This document shows, in pieces, positions 10,479-18,185 of a stretch of DNA of 64,000 bases. Where the stretch lies: positions 9,361 through 73,360 of the forward strand of contig JBDTTU010000007.1 in the NCBI GenBank assembly GCA_039930465.1, given 5' to 3'. The notes beneath the pieces were generated by a model that was given only the letters and a program-made list of their open reading frames with translations, was not told the DNA's origin and did no database searches. The position numbers and the translations under genes were made by a program. Source of the DNA: LMDS01 sp039930465 (GTDB lineage Bacteria > Pseudomonadota > Gammaproteobacteria > Burkholderiales > Burkholderiaceae_C). Position 1 is the first letter of the stretch; every line of letters begins with the position of its first letter.

Positions 10479-11495
10479 TCAGACCAGCTTGACGACCTGC
10501 TTGCCGAAGTTCTTGCCCTTCAGCAAACCGAGGAACGCCTCAGGCGCCGCAGCCAGCCCCTGGGCCACACTTTCACGGTACTTGAGCTTGCCGGTGGCGA
10601 CCATCGTGCCGAGTTCCTTCAGTGCCTCGGGCCAATGCTGCATGTGCTCGCTGACGATAAAACCTTCGATCGTCAGACGCTGCGTGAGCAGCAGCTGCGG
10701 GTTCTTCAGCGGGATCGGCTCGCCGTCGTATCCGCTGATCATTCCGCACAGCGCGATGCGGCCGAACGCATTCATGCGTGCCAGCACCGCCTCGAAGACC
10801 GCGCCGCCGACGTTTTCGAAGCAGCCGTCCACGCCGTCGGGTGTGGCCGCCTTCAATGCTTCGTAGAGCGCCTTCGGGTCCTTGTGCGCCTTGTAGTCGA
10901 CACAGGCGTCGAAGCCGAGCTCGTTCACGACATAGGCGCACTTTTCGGCACCGCCGGCGATGCCGACCGCACGGCAGCCGCGCGCTTTTGCGAGCTGGCC
11001 CACCGCGCTGCCCACTGCCCCGCTGGCGGCGCTGACGACGATGGTCTGCCCCGGCATCGGCTTGCAGATCTGCGTGAGGCCATACCAGGCCGTCACGCCC
11101 GGCATGCCGACGGCGCCGAGGTAGGCCGAGAGCGGAATGTGCGTGGTGTCGACCTTGCGCAGCACGCCCGGCGTGGCGGCATCGGCCACGCTGTAGTGCT
11201 GCCAGCCGCCGAAGCCCACGACCTTGTCGCCGACCTTGTAGTGTTCGTTCTTCGAGGCCACGACTTCGCCGACCGCACCGCCCTGCATCACCGCGTTCAG
11301 CGGCTGCGGCACGGCGTAGCTCTTGGCGTCGTTCATGCGGCCACGCATGTACGGGTCGAGGCTCATGAAGTGGTTGCGCACGAGCACCTGGCCGTCTTTC
11401 AGCTCGGGCACTTCGGCTTCGATCAGTTTGAAGTTGTCGACTGAAGCCTCGCCGGTCGGGCGCGAGACAAGGTGGATCTGCGGGTTGGTGGTCAT
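10479..11495 (-). CDS. CurA/MDR-type NADP-dependent oxidoreductase
   Basis: The 338-residue protein belongs to the zinc-independent medium-chain reductases of the leukotriene B4 dehydrogenase/CurA type. It has SLDPYMRGRMND near residue 45, GMPGVTAWYGL near 130, the nucleotide motif SAASGAVGSAVGQ near 155 and a C-terminal GKNFGKQVVKL. Such enzymes reduce alpha,beta-unsaturated carbonyls with NADPH. In this operon it could act on an enone or enoyl intermediate. An AAGGAA site seven bases upstream fixes the ATG at 11495. It is followed after eight bases by the AidB-like gene. Confidence 0.9.
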   Translation of the reverse strand: MTTNPQIHLVSRPTGEASVDNFKLIEAEVPELKDGQVLVRNHFMSLDPYMRGRMNDAKSYAVPQPLNAVMQGGAVGEVVASKNEHYKVGDKVVGFGGWQHYSVADAATPGVLRKVDTTHIPLSAYLGAVGMPGVTAWYGLTQICKPMPGQTIVVSAASGAVGSAVGQLAKARGCRAVGIAGGAEKCAYVVNELGFDACVDYKAHKDPKALYEALKAATPDGVDGCFENVGGAVFEAVLARMNAFGRIALCGMISGYDGEPIPLKNPQLLLTQRLTIEGFIVSEHMQHWPEALKELGTMVATGKLKYRESVAQGLAAAPEAFLGLLKGKNFGKQVVKLV

Positions 11496-11515
11496 CGTGA
11501 TTCCTTCTGCATTGA

Positions 11516-11956
11516 TCAATCGGTGGACAGCGGTGGCACCTGCAGCGCGTTCGCTGCCGCGGCACCGACCGGCAGGCGTTTCACGTATTTGAAGGTGCCG
11601 GTCGAATGCGAGCAGGCGCGGCCTTTCGCGTCATAGACGGTGGCCTCGGTGAAAGCCATCGTCGCGGTTCGGTGCATCAGCCGGCCCTTGGCGACCAGCG
11701 GGCCGATGGCCGGCTGCATGAAGCTCGTTTTCATCTCGATCGTGACGACACCCATGTCTTTCTGCACGCTGCGTGCGGCCACTGCCATCGTTACGTCAAG
11801 CAGCGTCATGCAGGCACCGCCATGGGTCACCTGGAAGCTGTTCAGATGTTCGGGTCGCGCGGCATAGTGCAATTCGGACTCGCCGCCCTCGAAACGCTCC
11901 AGCGTGAACCCGAGGTGTTCGACGAACGGGACGAGAACACCAAACGGAATACTCAT
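11516..11956 (-). CDS. PaaI-type hotdog thioesterase
   Basis: The 146-residue protein is a hotdog-fold acyl-CoA thioesterase of the PaaI/YdiI group. It has SFQVTHGGACMTLLDVTMA near residue 38, in which the HGG segment binds the thioester and the Asp in the helix is catalytic. It would release CoA from acyl-CoA, perhaps as a safety valve for stalled intermediates. The ATG at 11956 gives the family-like start; the frame extends further but would overlap the preceding SDR. It sits ten bases after that SDR and 20 bases before the reductase. Confidence 0.88.
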   Translation of the reverse strand: MSIPFGVLVPFVEHLGFTLERFEGGESELHYAARPEHLNSFQVTHGGACMTLLDVTMAVAARSVQKDMGVVTIEMKTSFMQPAIGPLVAKGRLMHRTATMAFTEATVYDAKGRACSHSTGTFKYVKRLPVGAAAANALQVPPLSTD

Positions 11957-11966
11957 GGCAGGCTCG

Positions 11967-12761
11967 TCAAGCCGCGCCGAGCACGACACTCACGCCGCCA
12001 TCGACCGCGAGCCACTGGCCGGTGATGTGCTTGCCGGCCTCGCTCGCGTAAAGCAGCGTCAGGCCTTTCAGATCGTCTTCGTCACCCAGCCGGCCGAGCG
12101 GCGCTTTCGCGGCCATCTTGGCTTCGCCGAGGTGGGTGATGAGCCCGGCAGCCATCTTCGTCATGAAGAAGCCCGGGCAGATCGCGTTGACGTTGATGTT
12201 GTACTTGCCCCATTCGGCGGCGAGCGTCTGCGTGAAGCCGATCACTGCAGTCTTCGAGGTGTTGTAGGCCAGCGTCTGCATCTCGGGTGGGTTGCCGTTG
12301 AGCCCGGCGATCGACGCGATGTTGATGATGCGGCCGTGCTTTTTCGGGATCATCGCGATGCGCGCGACCTGCTGGGCCAGGATGAAATAGCCCCGCACGT
12401 TGAGGTTCATCACCTTGTCCCAGGCCGGCACCGGGTGGTCTTCGGCCGGTGCGCCCCAGCTGGCGCCGGCGTTGTTGACGAGGATGTCGATGCGGCCCAG
12501 GCGCTTGAGCGTTTCGTCGGCCAGGTGCCGGGTCTCGTCTTCCTTCGAGCAGTCGGCGGCGATCCATTGCGCGTCGATGCCGGCGGCCTTCAGTTCCGCC
12601 GCGGCCTGCTCCAGGTCTTCGGCCTTGCGCGAGCTCAGCATCAATCTGGCGCCGGCCTCTCCGAGTGCATGGGCCATCTGCAAGCCCAGGCCGCGCGAGC
12701 CGCCGGTGATCAGGGCGGTCTGGCCGCTCAGGTCGAACAGTTTTTTGATCGGTGTGCTCAT
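11967..12761 (-). CDS. SDR family oxidoreductase (probable 3-oxoacyl/hydroxyacyl type)
   Basis: The 264-residue SDR shows TGGSRGLG near residue 19, LVNNAGASWGAP near 95, catalytic Ser in NIASIAGLNG and catalytic YNTSK near 168. It ends GQWLAVDGGVSVV, a C-terminus typical of FabG-like tetrameric SDRs. It probably interconverts 3-hydroxy and 3-oxo acyl substrates with NAD(P); the exact substrate is unknown. An AGGAACACC site precedes the ATG. It lies 29 bases after the 63-residue membrane protein gene. Confidence 0.88.
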   Translation of the reverse strand: MSTPIKKLFDLSGQTALITGGSRGLGLQMAHALGEAGARLMLSSRKAEDLEQAAAELKAAGIDAQWIAADCSKEDETRHLADETLKRLGRIDILVNNAGASWGAPAEDHPVPAWDKVMNLNVRGYFILAQQVARIAMIPKKHGRIINIASIAGLNGNPPEMQTLAYNTSKTAVIGFTQTLAAEWGKYNINVNAICPGFFMTKMAAGLITHLGEAKMAAKAPLGRLGDEDDLKGLTLLYASEAGKHITGQWLAVDGGVSVVLGAA

Positions 12762-12790
12762 GGTGTTCCTTCGTGGTTGTCTGCCTGCGC

Positions 12791-12982
12791 TCAGGCTTCG
12801 TCTTTTGCGCGCGAGCGCACCCAGATCAGCAAGCAGCCGAGCGCGTCGAGCACGATTCCGGCCAGTGTGATGCCCCAGCCCAGCGCAGCGTCAGTGCGCT
12901 GCACCGACATGCCCACGCCGATCAGGACCAGGCCGAGGTACACGAGCACCCAGACCCAGCCCTCGACACGCTTCGTGTTCAT
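12791..12982 (-). CDS. 63-residue two-helix membrane protein
   Basis: A 63-residue frame starts with an ATG that overlaps the acyl-CoA dehydrogenase stop (TGATG), a common sign of translational coupling. The protein begins MNTKRVEGWVWVLVYLGLV. It has two hydrophobic segments (about residues 9-27 and 35-54), and ends in a charged tail (RSRAKDEA). No family is recognised. Being embedded in the run between two enzymes and coupled to the dehydrogenase, it is likely real; it could help place an acyl-CoA complex at the membrane, but that is speculation. Confidence 0.7.
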   Translation of the reverse strand: MNTKRVEGWVWVLVYLGLVLIGVGMSVQRTDAALGWGITLAGIVLDALGCLLIWVRSRAKDEA

Positions 12983-14823
12983 CAATACCAGGCCTCGTCC
13001 ATCGTCCTGCACGTGGCGTCCCGCGTCTCGACGACCTTCAGCCAGGCGCCGATGCGTGGCAGCTCGTAGTGGAAAAAGTAGGTGCATGCGGCGAGTTTGC
13101 CGTTCATCAGGGCAGCGTCCGAGCCCGACTGCCCGAGCCCCTTCTGCGCGCACGTCGCCACGTCGAGCCAGACCCAGGCCAGCACCACGTGGCCGAAGGC
13201 CTGCAGGTAGGGCGTGGCGTTGGCGAGCGCTTCGTCGGCATTGCCGGTGGCCCAGGCGCCCTTTGTCGCGGCGCTCAAGTCCGCGAGCGCGGTGGCCAGT
13301 GCGCCCGCGTGCGCAGCGAGCGCCGACACGGTTTTGGCACGCTCGACCGTGGCACTCACCTTGCTCGCCAGCAGCGCCAGCCCGGCGCCTTCGTGCATCA
13401 CCACCTTGCGGCCCAACAGGTCGAGCCCCTGGATGCCGTGCGTGCCTTCGTGGATCATGTTCAGGCGGTTGTCGCGCCAATACTGCTCGACCGGAAAGTC
13501 GCGCGTGTAGCCGTAGCCGCCGTGCACCTGGATCGCCAGGCTGTTCGCTTCCAGGCACCACTCGCTCGGCCAGCTCTTCGCGATCGGCGTGAGCATCTCC
13601 AGCAGCAGCGCGGCCTCGGCCGACGCTTCTTTCGTACCGGTGTGCTGCTCGTCGACCAGCCTCGCGCAGTGAAGCTCCAGCGCCAGCGCGCCTTCGCAGT
13701 AGCTTTTCTGTGCGAGCAACATGCGCTTCACGTCGGCGTGCTCGATGATCCGCACTTGCGGCTTCGAGGCATCCTTGCCGCCGACGCCGATCGGCCGACC
13801 CTGCGGCCGGTTCTTCGCATAGTCGAGCGAGGCCTCGTAACCAGCGTAGCCGAGCATGGTCGCACCCATGCCGACGGCGATGCGCGCCTCGTTCATCATG
13901 TGGAACATGCAACGCAGGCCTTCATGAGGTTTGCCGACAAGATAGCCGATGGCACCGGCCGAACCGCGCACCGGATACTTGCCCTCGCCGAAGTTCAGCA
14001 ACGTGTTCGGGATGCCGCGGTTGCCGAGCTTGTGGTTCAGGCCGGCGAGCGCGACATCGTTGCGCTCGCCGGTCAGTTCGCCGTCGGTGCCGACCAGTTT
14101 TTTCGGCACGATGAAGAGCGAGATGCCCCTGGTGCCGGCGATCAGCTTTCCGTCAGGGCCGGGAATCTTTGCAAGCACCAGGTGAATGATGTTTTCGGTG
14201 AGCTCGTGCTCGCCGTTGCTGATCCACATCTTGTTGCCGCGCAGCCGATAACGCGCGCCCAGCGGATCGGCTTCGAAGTTGTCGCCGTCGGGCGTGGCGC
14301 GCGTCGCGACGTCGGAAAGGCTCGAGCCGGCTTGCGGCTCGCTCAAGCACATGGTGCCGGCAAAGCGCCCGGAGAACTCCTGCTTCGCGAACACAGTCTG
14401 CTGCAGCGGTGTGCCATGAACCATCAGCAGGTTCGCGTTGCCGCTGGTCAGCATCGCCCCGCCGGCAACGTTGCCACCTGCGCGCGCGAAGAAGCTGTTG
14501 GCCGCCATCTGCACGACGCAGGGCAGCTGCATGCCGCCGATCTCGTAGTCTTGCGCGGCGGCCAGCATGCCCGATTCGGCGAAGGCCTTGATGGCGTCGT
14601 GACTGGCCTGCGGCAGGTGAACGCGCTCGCCGTCGAAATGCGGCTCGTCGGTGTCGGCCTGGCGGTTGAACGGCGCGAACTTGTCGCGGGCGAGCCGTTC
14701 GCAGCTGTCGAGCACCGACGCGAAGGTTTCGCTCGAATGGTCAGAGAAACGCTGGCGTTGCTGCAACGCAGCAACGCCGAGCCAGTCGTTCAGAAGAAAG
14801 TCGAGCGTCTGTCGGTAACTCAT
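12982..14823 (-). CDS. long acyl-CoA dehydrogenase (AcdA/FadE5-like)
   Basis: The 613-residue enzyme has the extra N-terminal segment of long acyl-CoA dehydrogenases (MSYRQTLDFLLNDWLGVA), then the core with CLSEPQAGSSLSDV near residue 160 and KMWISNGEHELTENI near 205. It also has the catalytic-region GGYGYTRDFPVEQYWRDN near 445 and a C-terminal four-helix extension. It would oxidise acyl-CoA to 2-enoyl-CoA, passing electrons to ETF. The chosen ATG at 14823 matches that N-terminal family start; a longer frame runs into the thiolase gene. Thiolase lies 49 bases upstream and the small membrane gene overlaps its stop. Confidence 0.93.
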   Translation of the reverse strand: MSYRQTLDFLLNDWLGVAALQQRQRFSDHSSETFASVLDSCERLARDKFAPFNRQADTDEPHFDGERVHLPQASHDAIKAFAESGMLAAAQDYEIGGMQLPCVVQMAANSFFARAGGNVAGGAMLTSGNANLLMVHGTPLQQTVFAKQEFSGRFAGTMCLSEPQAGSSLSDVATRATPDGDNFEADPLGARYRLRGNKMWISNGEHELTENIIHLVLAKIPGPDGKLIAGTRGISLFIVPKKLVGTDGELTGERNDVALAGLNHKLGNRGIPNTLLNFGEGKYPVRGSAGAIGYLVGKPHEGLRCMFHMMNEARIAVGMGATMLGYAGYEASLDYAKNRPQGRPIGVGGKDASKPQVRIIEHADVKRMLLAQKSYCEGALALELHCARLVDEQHTGTKEASAEAALLLEMLTPIAKSWPSEWCLEANSLAIQVHGGYGYTRDFPVEQYWRDNRLNMIHEGTHGIQGLDLLGRKVVMHEGAGLALLASKVSATVERAKTVSALAAHAGALATALADLSAATKGAWATGNADEALANATPYLQAFGHVVLAWVWLDVATCAQKGLGQSGSDAALMNGKLAACTYFFHYELPRIGAWLKVVETRDATCRTMDEAWY

Positions 14824-14872
14824 GGGATTTGTCTTTCTGCGGCCGCCGAACGCTCGTCCAGGTGCGCTCCGG

Positions 14873-16048
14873 TCAAAGCACTTCGAACACGCCTGCCGCG
14901 CCCATGCCGCCGCCAATGCACATCGTGACGACGACCTTCTTGGCGCCGCGGCGCTTGCCTTCGATCAGCGCATGGCCGGTCAGGCGCTGGCCGCTCACGC
15001 CGTAAGGGTGGCCGACGGCGATGGCACCACCGTTGACGTTCAGCCGGTCCATCGGGATGCCCAGCGTGTCGGCGCAATACAGCACCTGCACCGCGAAGGC
15101 TTCGTTCAGTTCCCAAAGGTCGATGTCGGCCACCGTGAGGCCGAGCTTCTTCAGCACCTTGGGCACCGCGAAGACCGGGCCGATGCCCATCTCGTCGGGC
15201 TCGCAACCGGCGACCGCGAAACCGAGGAAGCGGCCGAGCGGCTTGAGATTGCGCTTGCTCGCCAGCGCCTCATTCATCAGCACGCAGGCGCCGCCGCCGT
15301 CGCTGAACTGGCTGGCGTTGCCGGCCGAGATCAGGCCGCCGGGCAAGGCCGAGCGCAGGTCCTTGATGCCGTCATACGTGGTGCCGGCACGAATGCCTTC
15401 GTCGTTCTTGATCGTCACTTCTTTTGTACGCAGGCCCATCGTGGCGTCGGCCACGCCGGCCATCACGGTGCAGGCGACGATCTCATCGGTGAACTTGCCG
15501 GCTTCGAGTGCGGCGGCGGCTCTCTGCTGGCTGCCGGCGCCGTACTGGTCCATGCGCTCGCGGCCGATCTTGTAGCGCTTGGCGACCTGCTCGGCCGTCT
15601 GCAGCATGTTCCAGTAAATCTCGGGCTTGTGCTCCACCAGCCACGGGTCGGCGATCATGTGGCGGTTGGCCTCGTTCTGAACGCACGAGATGCTCTCGAC
15701 ACCGCCGGCCACCAGCACGTCTGATTCACCGGCGATGATGCGCTGCGCCGCCATTGCGATGGTCTGCAGGCCGCTCGAGCAGAAGCGGTTCACAGTCATG
15801 CCGCTGGTGGTGACGGGCAGGCCGGCGCGAAGTGCGATCTGGCGCGCGATGTTGCTGCCGGTCGCACCTTCGGGCGTGGCGCAGCCCATGATCACGTCGT
15901 CGACTTCGGCGGCTTCGATGCCGGCGCGTTCGACCGCGGCCCGCACGGCGAAGCCACCGAGCGTGGCGCCGTGGGTCATGTTGAAAGCGCCCTTCCAGCT
16001 CTTGGCGAGAGGGGTGCGGGCGGTGGAAACGATCACGGCGCTGGTCAT
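14873..16048 (-). CDS. acetyl-CoA C-acyltransferase (thiolase)
   Basis: The 391-residue protein is a full-length thiolase. The acylated Cys is at residue 90 (TVNRFCSSGLQTIAM), the His motif is GGAIAVGHPYGVSGQRLTGH, and the second catalytic Cys is near the C-terminus (TMCIGGGMGAAG). It would cleave 3-oxoacyl-CoA in the last step of beta-oxidation; a biosynthetic direction cannot be excluded from sequence alone. The start is the ATG at 16048. A frame reading further upstream only reflects overlap with the HD gene. The HD gene ends 17 bases upstream. Confidence 0.95.
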   Translation of the reverse strand: MTSAVIVSTARTPLAKSWKGAFNMTHGATLGGFAVRAAVERAGIEAAEVDDVIMGCATPEGATGSNIARQIALRAGLPVTTSGMTVNRFCSSGLQTIAMAAQRIIAGESDVLVAGGVESISCVQNEANRHMIADPWLVEHKPEIYWNMLQTAEQVAKRYKIGRERMDQYGAGSQQRAAAALEAGKFTDEIVACTVMAGVADATMGLRTKEVTIKNDEGIRAGTTYDGIKDLRSALPGGLISAGNASQFSDGGGACVLMNEALASKRNLKPLGRFLGFAVAGCEPDEMGIGPVFAVPKVLKKLGLTVADIDLWELNEAFAVQVLYCADTLGIPMDRLNVNGGAIAVGHPYGVSGQRLTGHALIEGKRRGAKKVVVTMCIGGGMGAAGVFEVL

Positions 16049-16065
16049 GCTTTTTCTCCTGTCAG

Positions 16066-16668
16066 TCAAATGGTGGCGGCCGCCGCGCCCGCGACGGCGC
16101 TGGAAGCCTTGTAGATGCTGTTCTTCGGCTGCGCAAACACACGCCGCACCATCGGTTCGAACTCGCTCATCGGCAGGGTCTCGGCTTTCGCATCGAAGGC
16201 CGGGTTGTCGTAGAGGTCGCAGAACTCGGCGGTGCGCTCGAAGTGCGCGTGGCCGCGGAACTGCTCGCGCAGGTTGCGGTCGAGGCCGACGTGGTGAAAG
16301 AAGTAGTAGCCCTGGAAGATGCCATGGTTCTGCACCATCCACAGGTTCTCTTCGCTGACGAAGGGCTTGAGAATCGCGGCGGCGATGTCGAAGTGGTTGT
16401 AGGTGCCGAGCGTGTCGCCGATGTCGTGGAACAGCGCGCACACCACGTACTCTTCGTCGCGGCCGGCACGGAGCGCGTTGGTTGCGGTCTGCAGTGAGTG
16501 TGTGTAGCGGTCGATCGGGAAACCGCCGTAGTCGCCTTCGAGCACTTTCAGGTGCGCCATCAGACGGTCGGGCAACGCCCGAGCGAACGGCATGAATTCG
16601 CCGCCAATCTTCTGCCAGTCGGCCTGGGTGCTGGCTTCCATGCGGGTGAAGGTGGCGCGGTCGTTCAT
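16066..16668 (-). CDS. HD domain protein
   Basis: The 200-residue product contains a metal-dependent HD fold, with His near residue 57 (YTHSLQTATNAL) and the paired His-Asp in CALFHDIGDTLG near 80. Further His residues lie in NHFDIAAAIL and QNHGIFQGYYFFHH. HD proteins are usually phosphohydrolases, though PhnZ-type members use a di-iron centre to oxidise substrates. The function here is unknown. A consensus AGGAG precedes the ATG at 16668. It lies between the M20 peptidase and thiolase genes with spacings of 34 and 17 bases. Confidence 0.8.
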   Translation of the reverse strand: MNDRATFTRMEASTQADWQKIGGEFMPFARALPDRLMAHLKVLEGDYGGFPIDRYTHSLQTATNALRAGRDEEYVVCALFHDIGDTLGTYNHFDIAAAILKPFVSEENLWMVQNHGIFQGYYFFHHVGLDRNLREQFRGHAHFERTAEFCDLYDNPAFDAKAETLPMSEFEPMVRRVFAQPKNSIYKASSAVAGAAAATI

Positions 16669-16702
16669 GATGAGGCTCCTGCGGATGTTCGGGCGGGCGG
16701 GT

Positions 16703-18172
16703 TCACGAAGCCGCCTGGGAAACAAGGCGATGGTAGAAGCGGATCAGGTCCGCCAGGTTGGCGGTGGTGATGCGCTCGTTGGTGCCGTGGAAGCGCGGCA
16801 GGTCTTCGGCCTTGGCGCGCACCGGCGAGAACTTGTAGATGTGGTCCGACACGATCTCGAAGTGCTTCGAATCGGTGCCCGCGATCATCAGGCCCGGCGC
16901 GACGATCGTGCCCGGGAACAGCTCGCGCACGGTGCGTTCGATGAGGCGGTACGAATCGCTTTCGGTGGGTGCCACTTTCGAGGGCTCGCTCGCGCCCGGC
17001 AACATCTTCACCTCGACACGATCGTTCGCAACCGCCTGCTTCACGTGCGCCATCACGCTCTCGCGCGTGTCGCCCGGCAGCAGCCGGAAATTGACGGTCG
17101 CCTCGGCCCGGCCCGGCAGCACGTTCTCCTTGTTGCCGGCGTTCACGATCGTCAGCGCCGTCGTGGTGTGCATCATGGCGTTGGTGCTCGCCCCCGCTTC
17201 GAGCTGCTTGCGCACGACCGGGCCGAACAGCCACAGGTTCGAGAGCGCCACTCGACCGAAGCCGCTCATCTCTGGCGCGACGGTCTCGAACATCTCGCGC
17301 GCCACGCCCTGGATGCGCGGGGGAAACTGGTTGTCTTCGAGCCGTCCCAGCGCCGCGCTCATCACCGCGATGGCGCTCGTGCCGCGCGCAGGCGGCATCG
17401 AAGAATGCCCCGGCGTGGCCGGCACGCCGAGCGCCACCGACATGTAGCCCTTCTCGGCAATGCCGACGATGGCGGCCGGCGCTTTCAGGCCTGGCAGCAC
17501 GCCTTCGGTGATCAGCAAGCCTTCGTCGATGACGAAGTCGAACTCGACCTGACGCTCGGCCAGCAGCTGGGCGATCGCTTTCGCGCCGCGCAGGCCGCCC
17601 ACCTCTTCATCGGCGCCGAAGGCGAGGTAGACGGTGCGTTTCGGCTTGAAGCCAGATGCCACCAGCATCTCGATCGCTTCCATCTGCGAGACCAGGTTGG
17701 CCTTGTCGTCCCAGGCACCACGGCCCCAGACGAAACCGTCGCGGATCGTTCCAGCAAAAGGCTCGGCTTGCCAGTCGGCCTCGGTGCCGAGCGCCACGGG
17801 CACCACGTCCTGGTGCGCCATCAGCAGGATCGGCTTGGCAGCCGGTTCGCTGCCGGGCCACGAATAGAGCAGGCTCAGGCCCGCCACCACCTCGCGCTTC
17901 AGGGCCGCATGCAGCTTCGGGTAACGCGCCTGCAGGTGGGCGTGCAAGGCTTCGAACTGATCGACGTTGAGCGCGGCGTCGGTGGCCGATGAAATGGTCT
18001 TCGCGCGCACGGCCGCCGCGAGCGACTCGCCGGCCGCCTTCTCGTCAACGGCGATCGGCGCGAGCGGCGGCACGCTGACCTGGCGCGAGCCCTGGCGCCA
18101 GGTGTTGGCGGCCACCGCCAACACCAGCGCGGCTGCCAGCACGAGCAGCCCGATCAATGCACGCTTGAGCAC
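16703..18172 (-). CDS. M20 family metallopeptidase with N-terminal membrane anchor
   Basis: Starting from a GTG at 18172, the 489-residue protein has an N-terminal membrane helix (LLVLAAALVLAVAANTW) and then an M20 catalytic domain. Metal-site motifs are PILLMAHQDVVP, WGRGAWDDKANL and FGADEEVGG, with the dimerisation domain in between. It resembles carboxypeptidase S (CPS1)-like di-zinc peptidases, probably facing the periplasm. No ATG is available near the helix, and the longer frame would run back into the FadB/J gene. GTG gives 13 bases of spacing after that gene's stop, though the ribosome site is weak. A peptidase in a fatty-acid run is unexplained; it might remove acyl groups from N-acyl amino acids as CPS1-like PM20D1 does (inference). 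Confidence 0.85.
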   Translation of the reverse strand: MLKRALIGLLVLAAALVLAVAANTWRQGSRQVSVPPLAPIAVDEKAAGESLAAAVRAKTISSATDAALNVDQFEALHAHLQARYPKLHAALKREVVAGLSLLYSWPGSEPAAKPILLMAHQDVVPVALGTEADWQAEPFAGTIRDGFVWGRGAWDDKANLVSQMEAIEMLVASGFKPKRTVYLAFGADEEVGGLRGAKAIAQLLAERQVEFDFVIDEGLLITEGVLPGLKAPAAIVGIAEKGYMSVALGVPATPGHSSMPPARGTSAIAVMSAALGRLEDNQFPPRIQGVAREMFETVAPEMSGFGRVALSNLWLFGPVVRKQLEAGASTNAMMHTTTALTIVNAGNKENVLPGRAEATVNFRLLPGDTRESVMAHVKQAVANDRVEVKMLPGASEPSKVAPTESDSYRLIERTVRELFPGTIVAPGLMIAGTDSKHFEIVSDHIYKFSPVRAKAEDLPRFHGTNERITTANLADLIRFYHRLVSQAAS

Positions 18173-18185
18173 GGCGCCAATCGCG

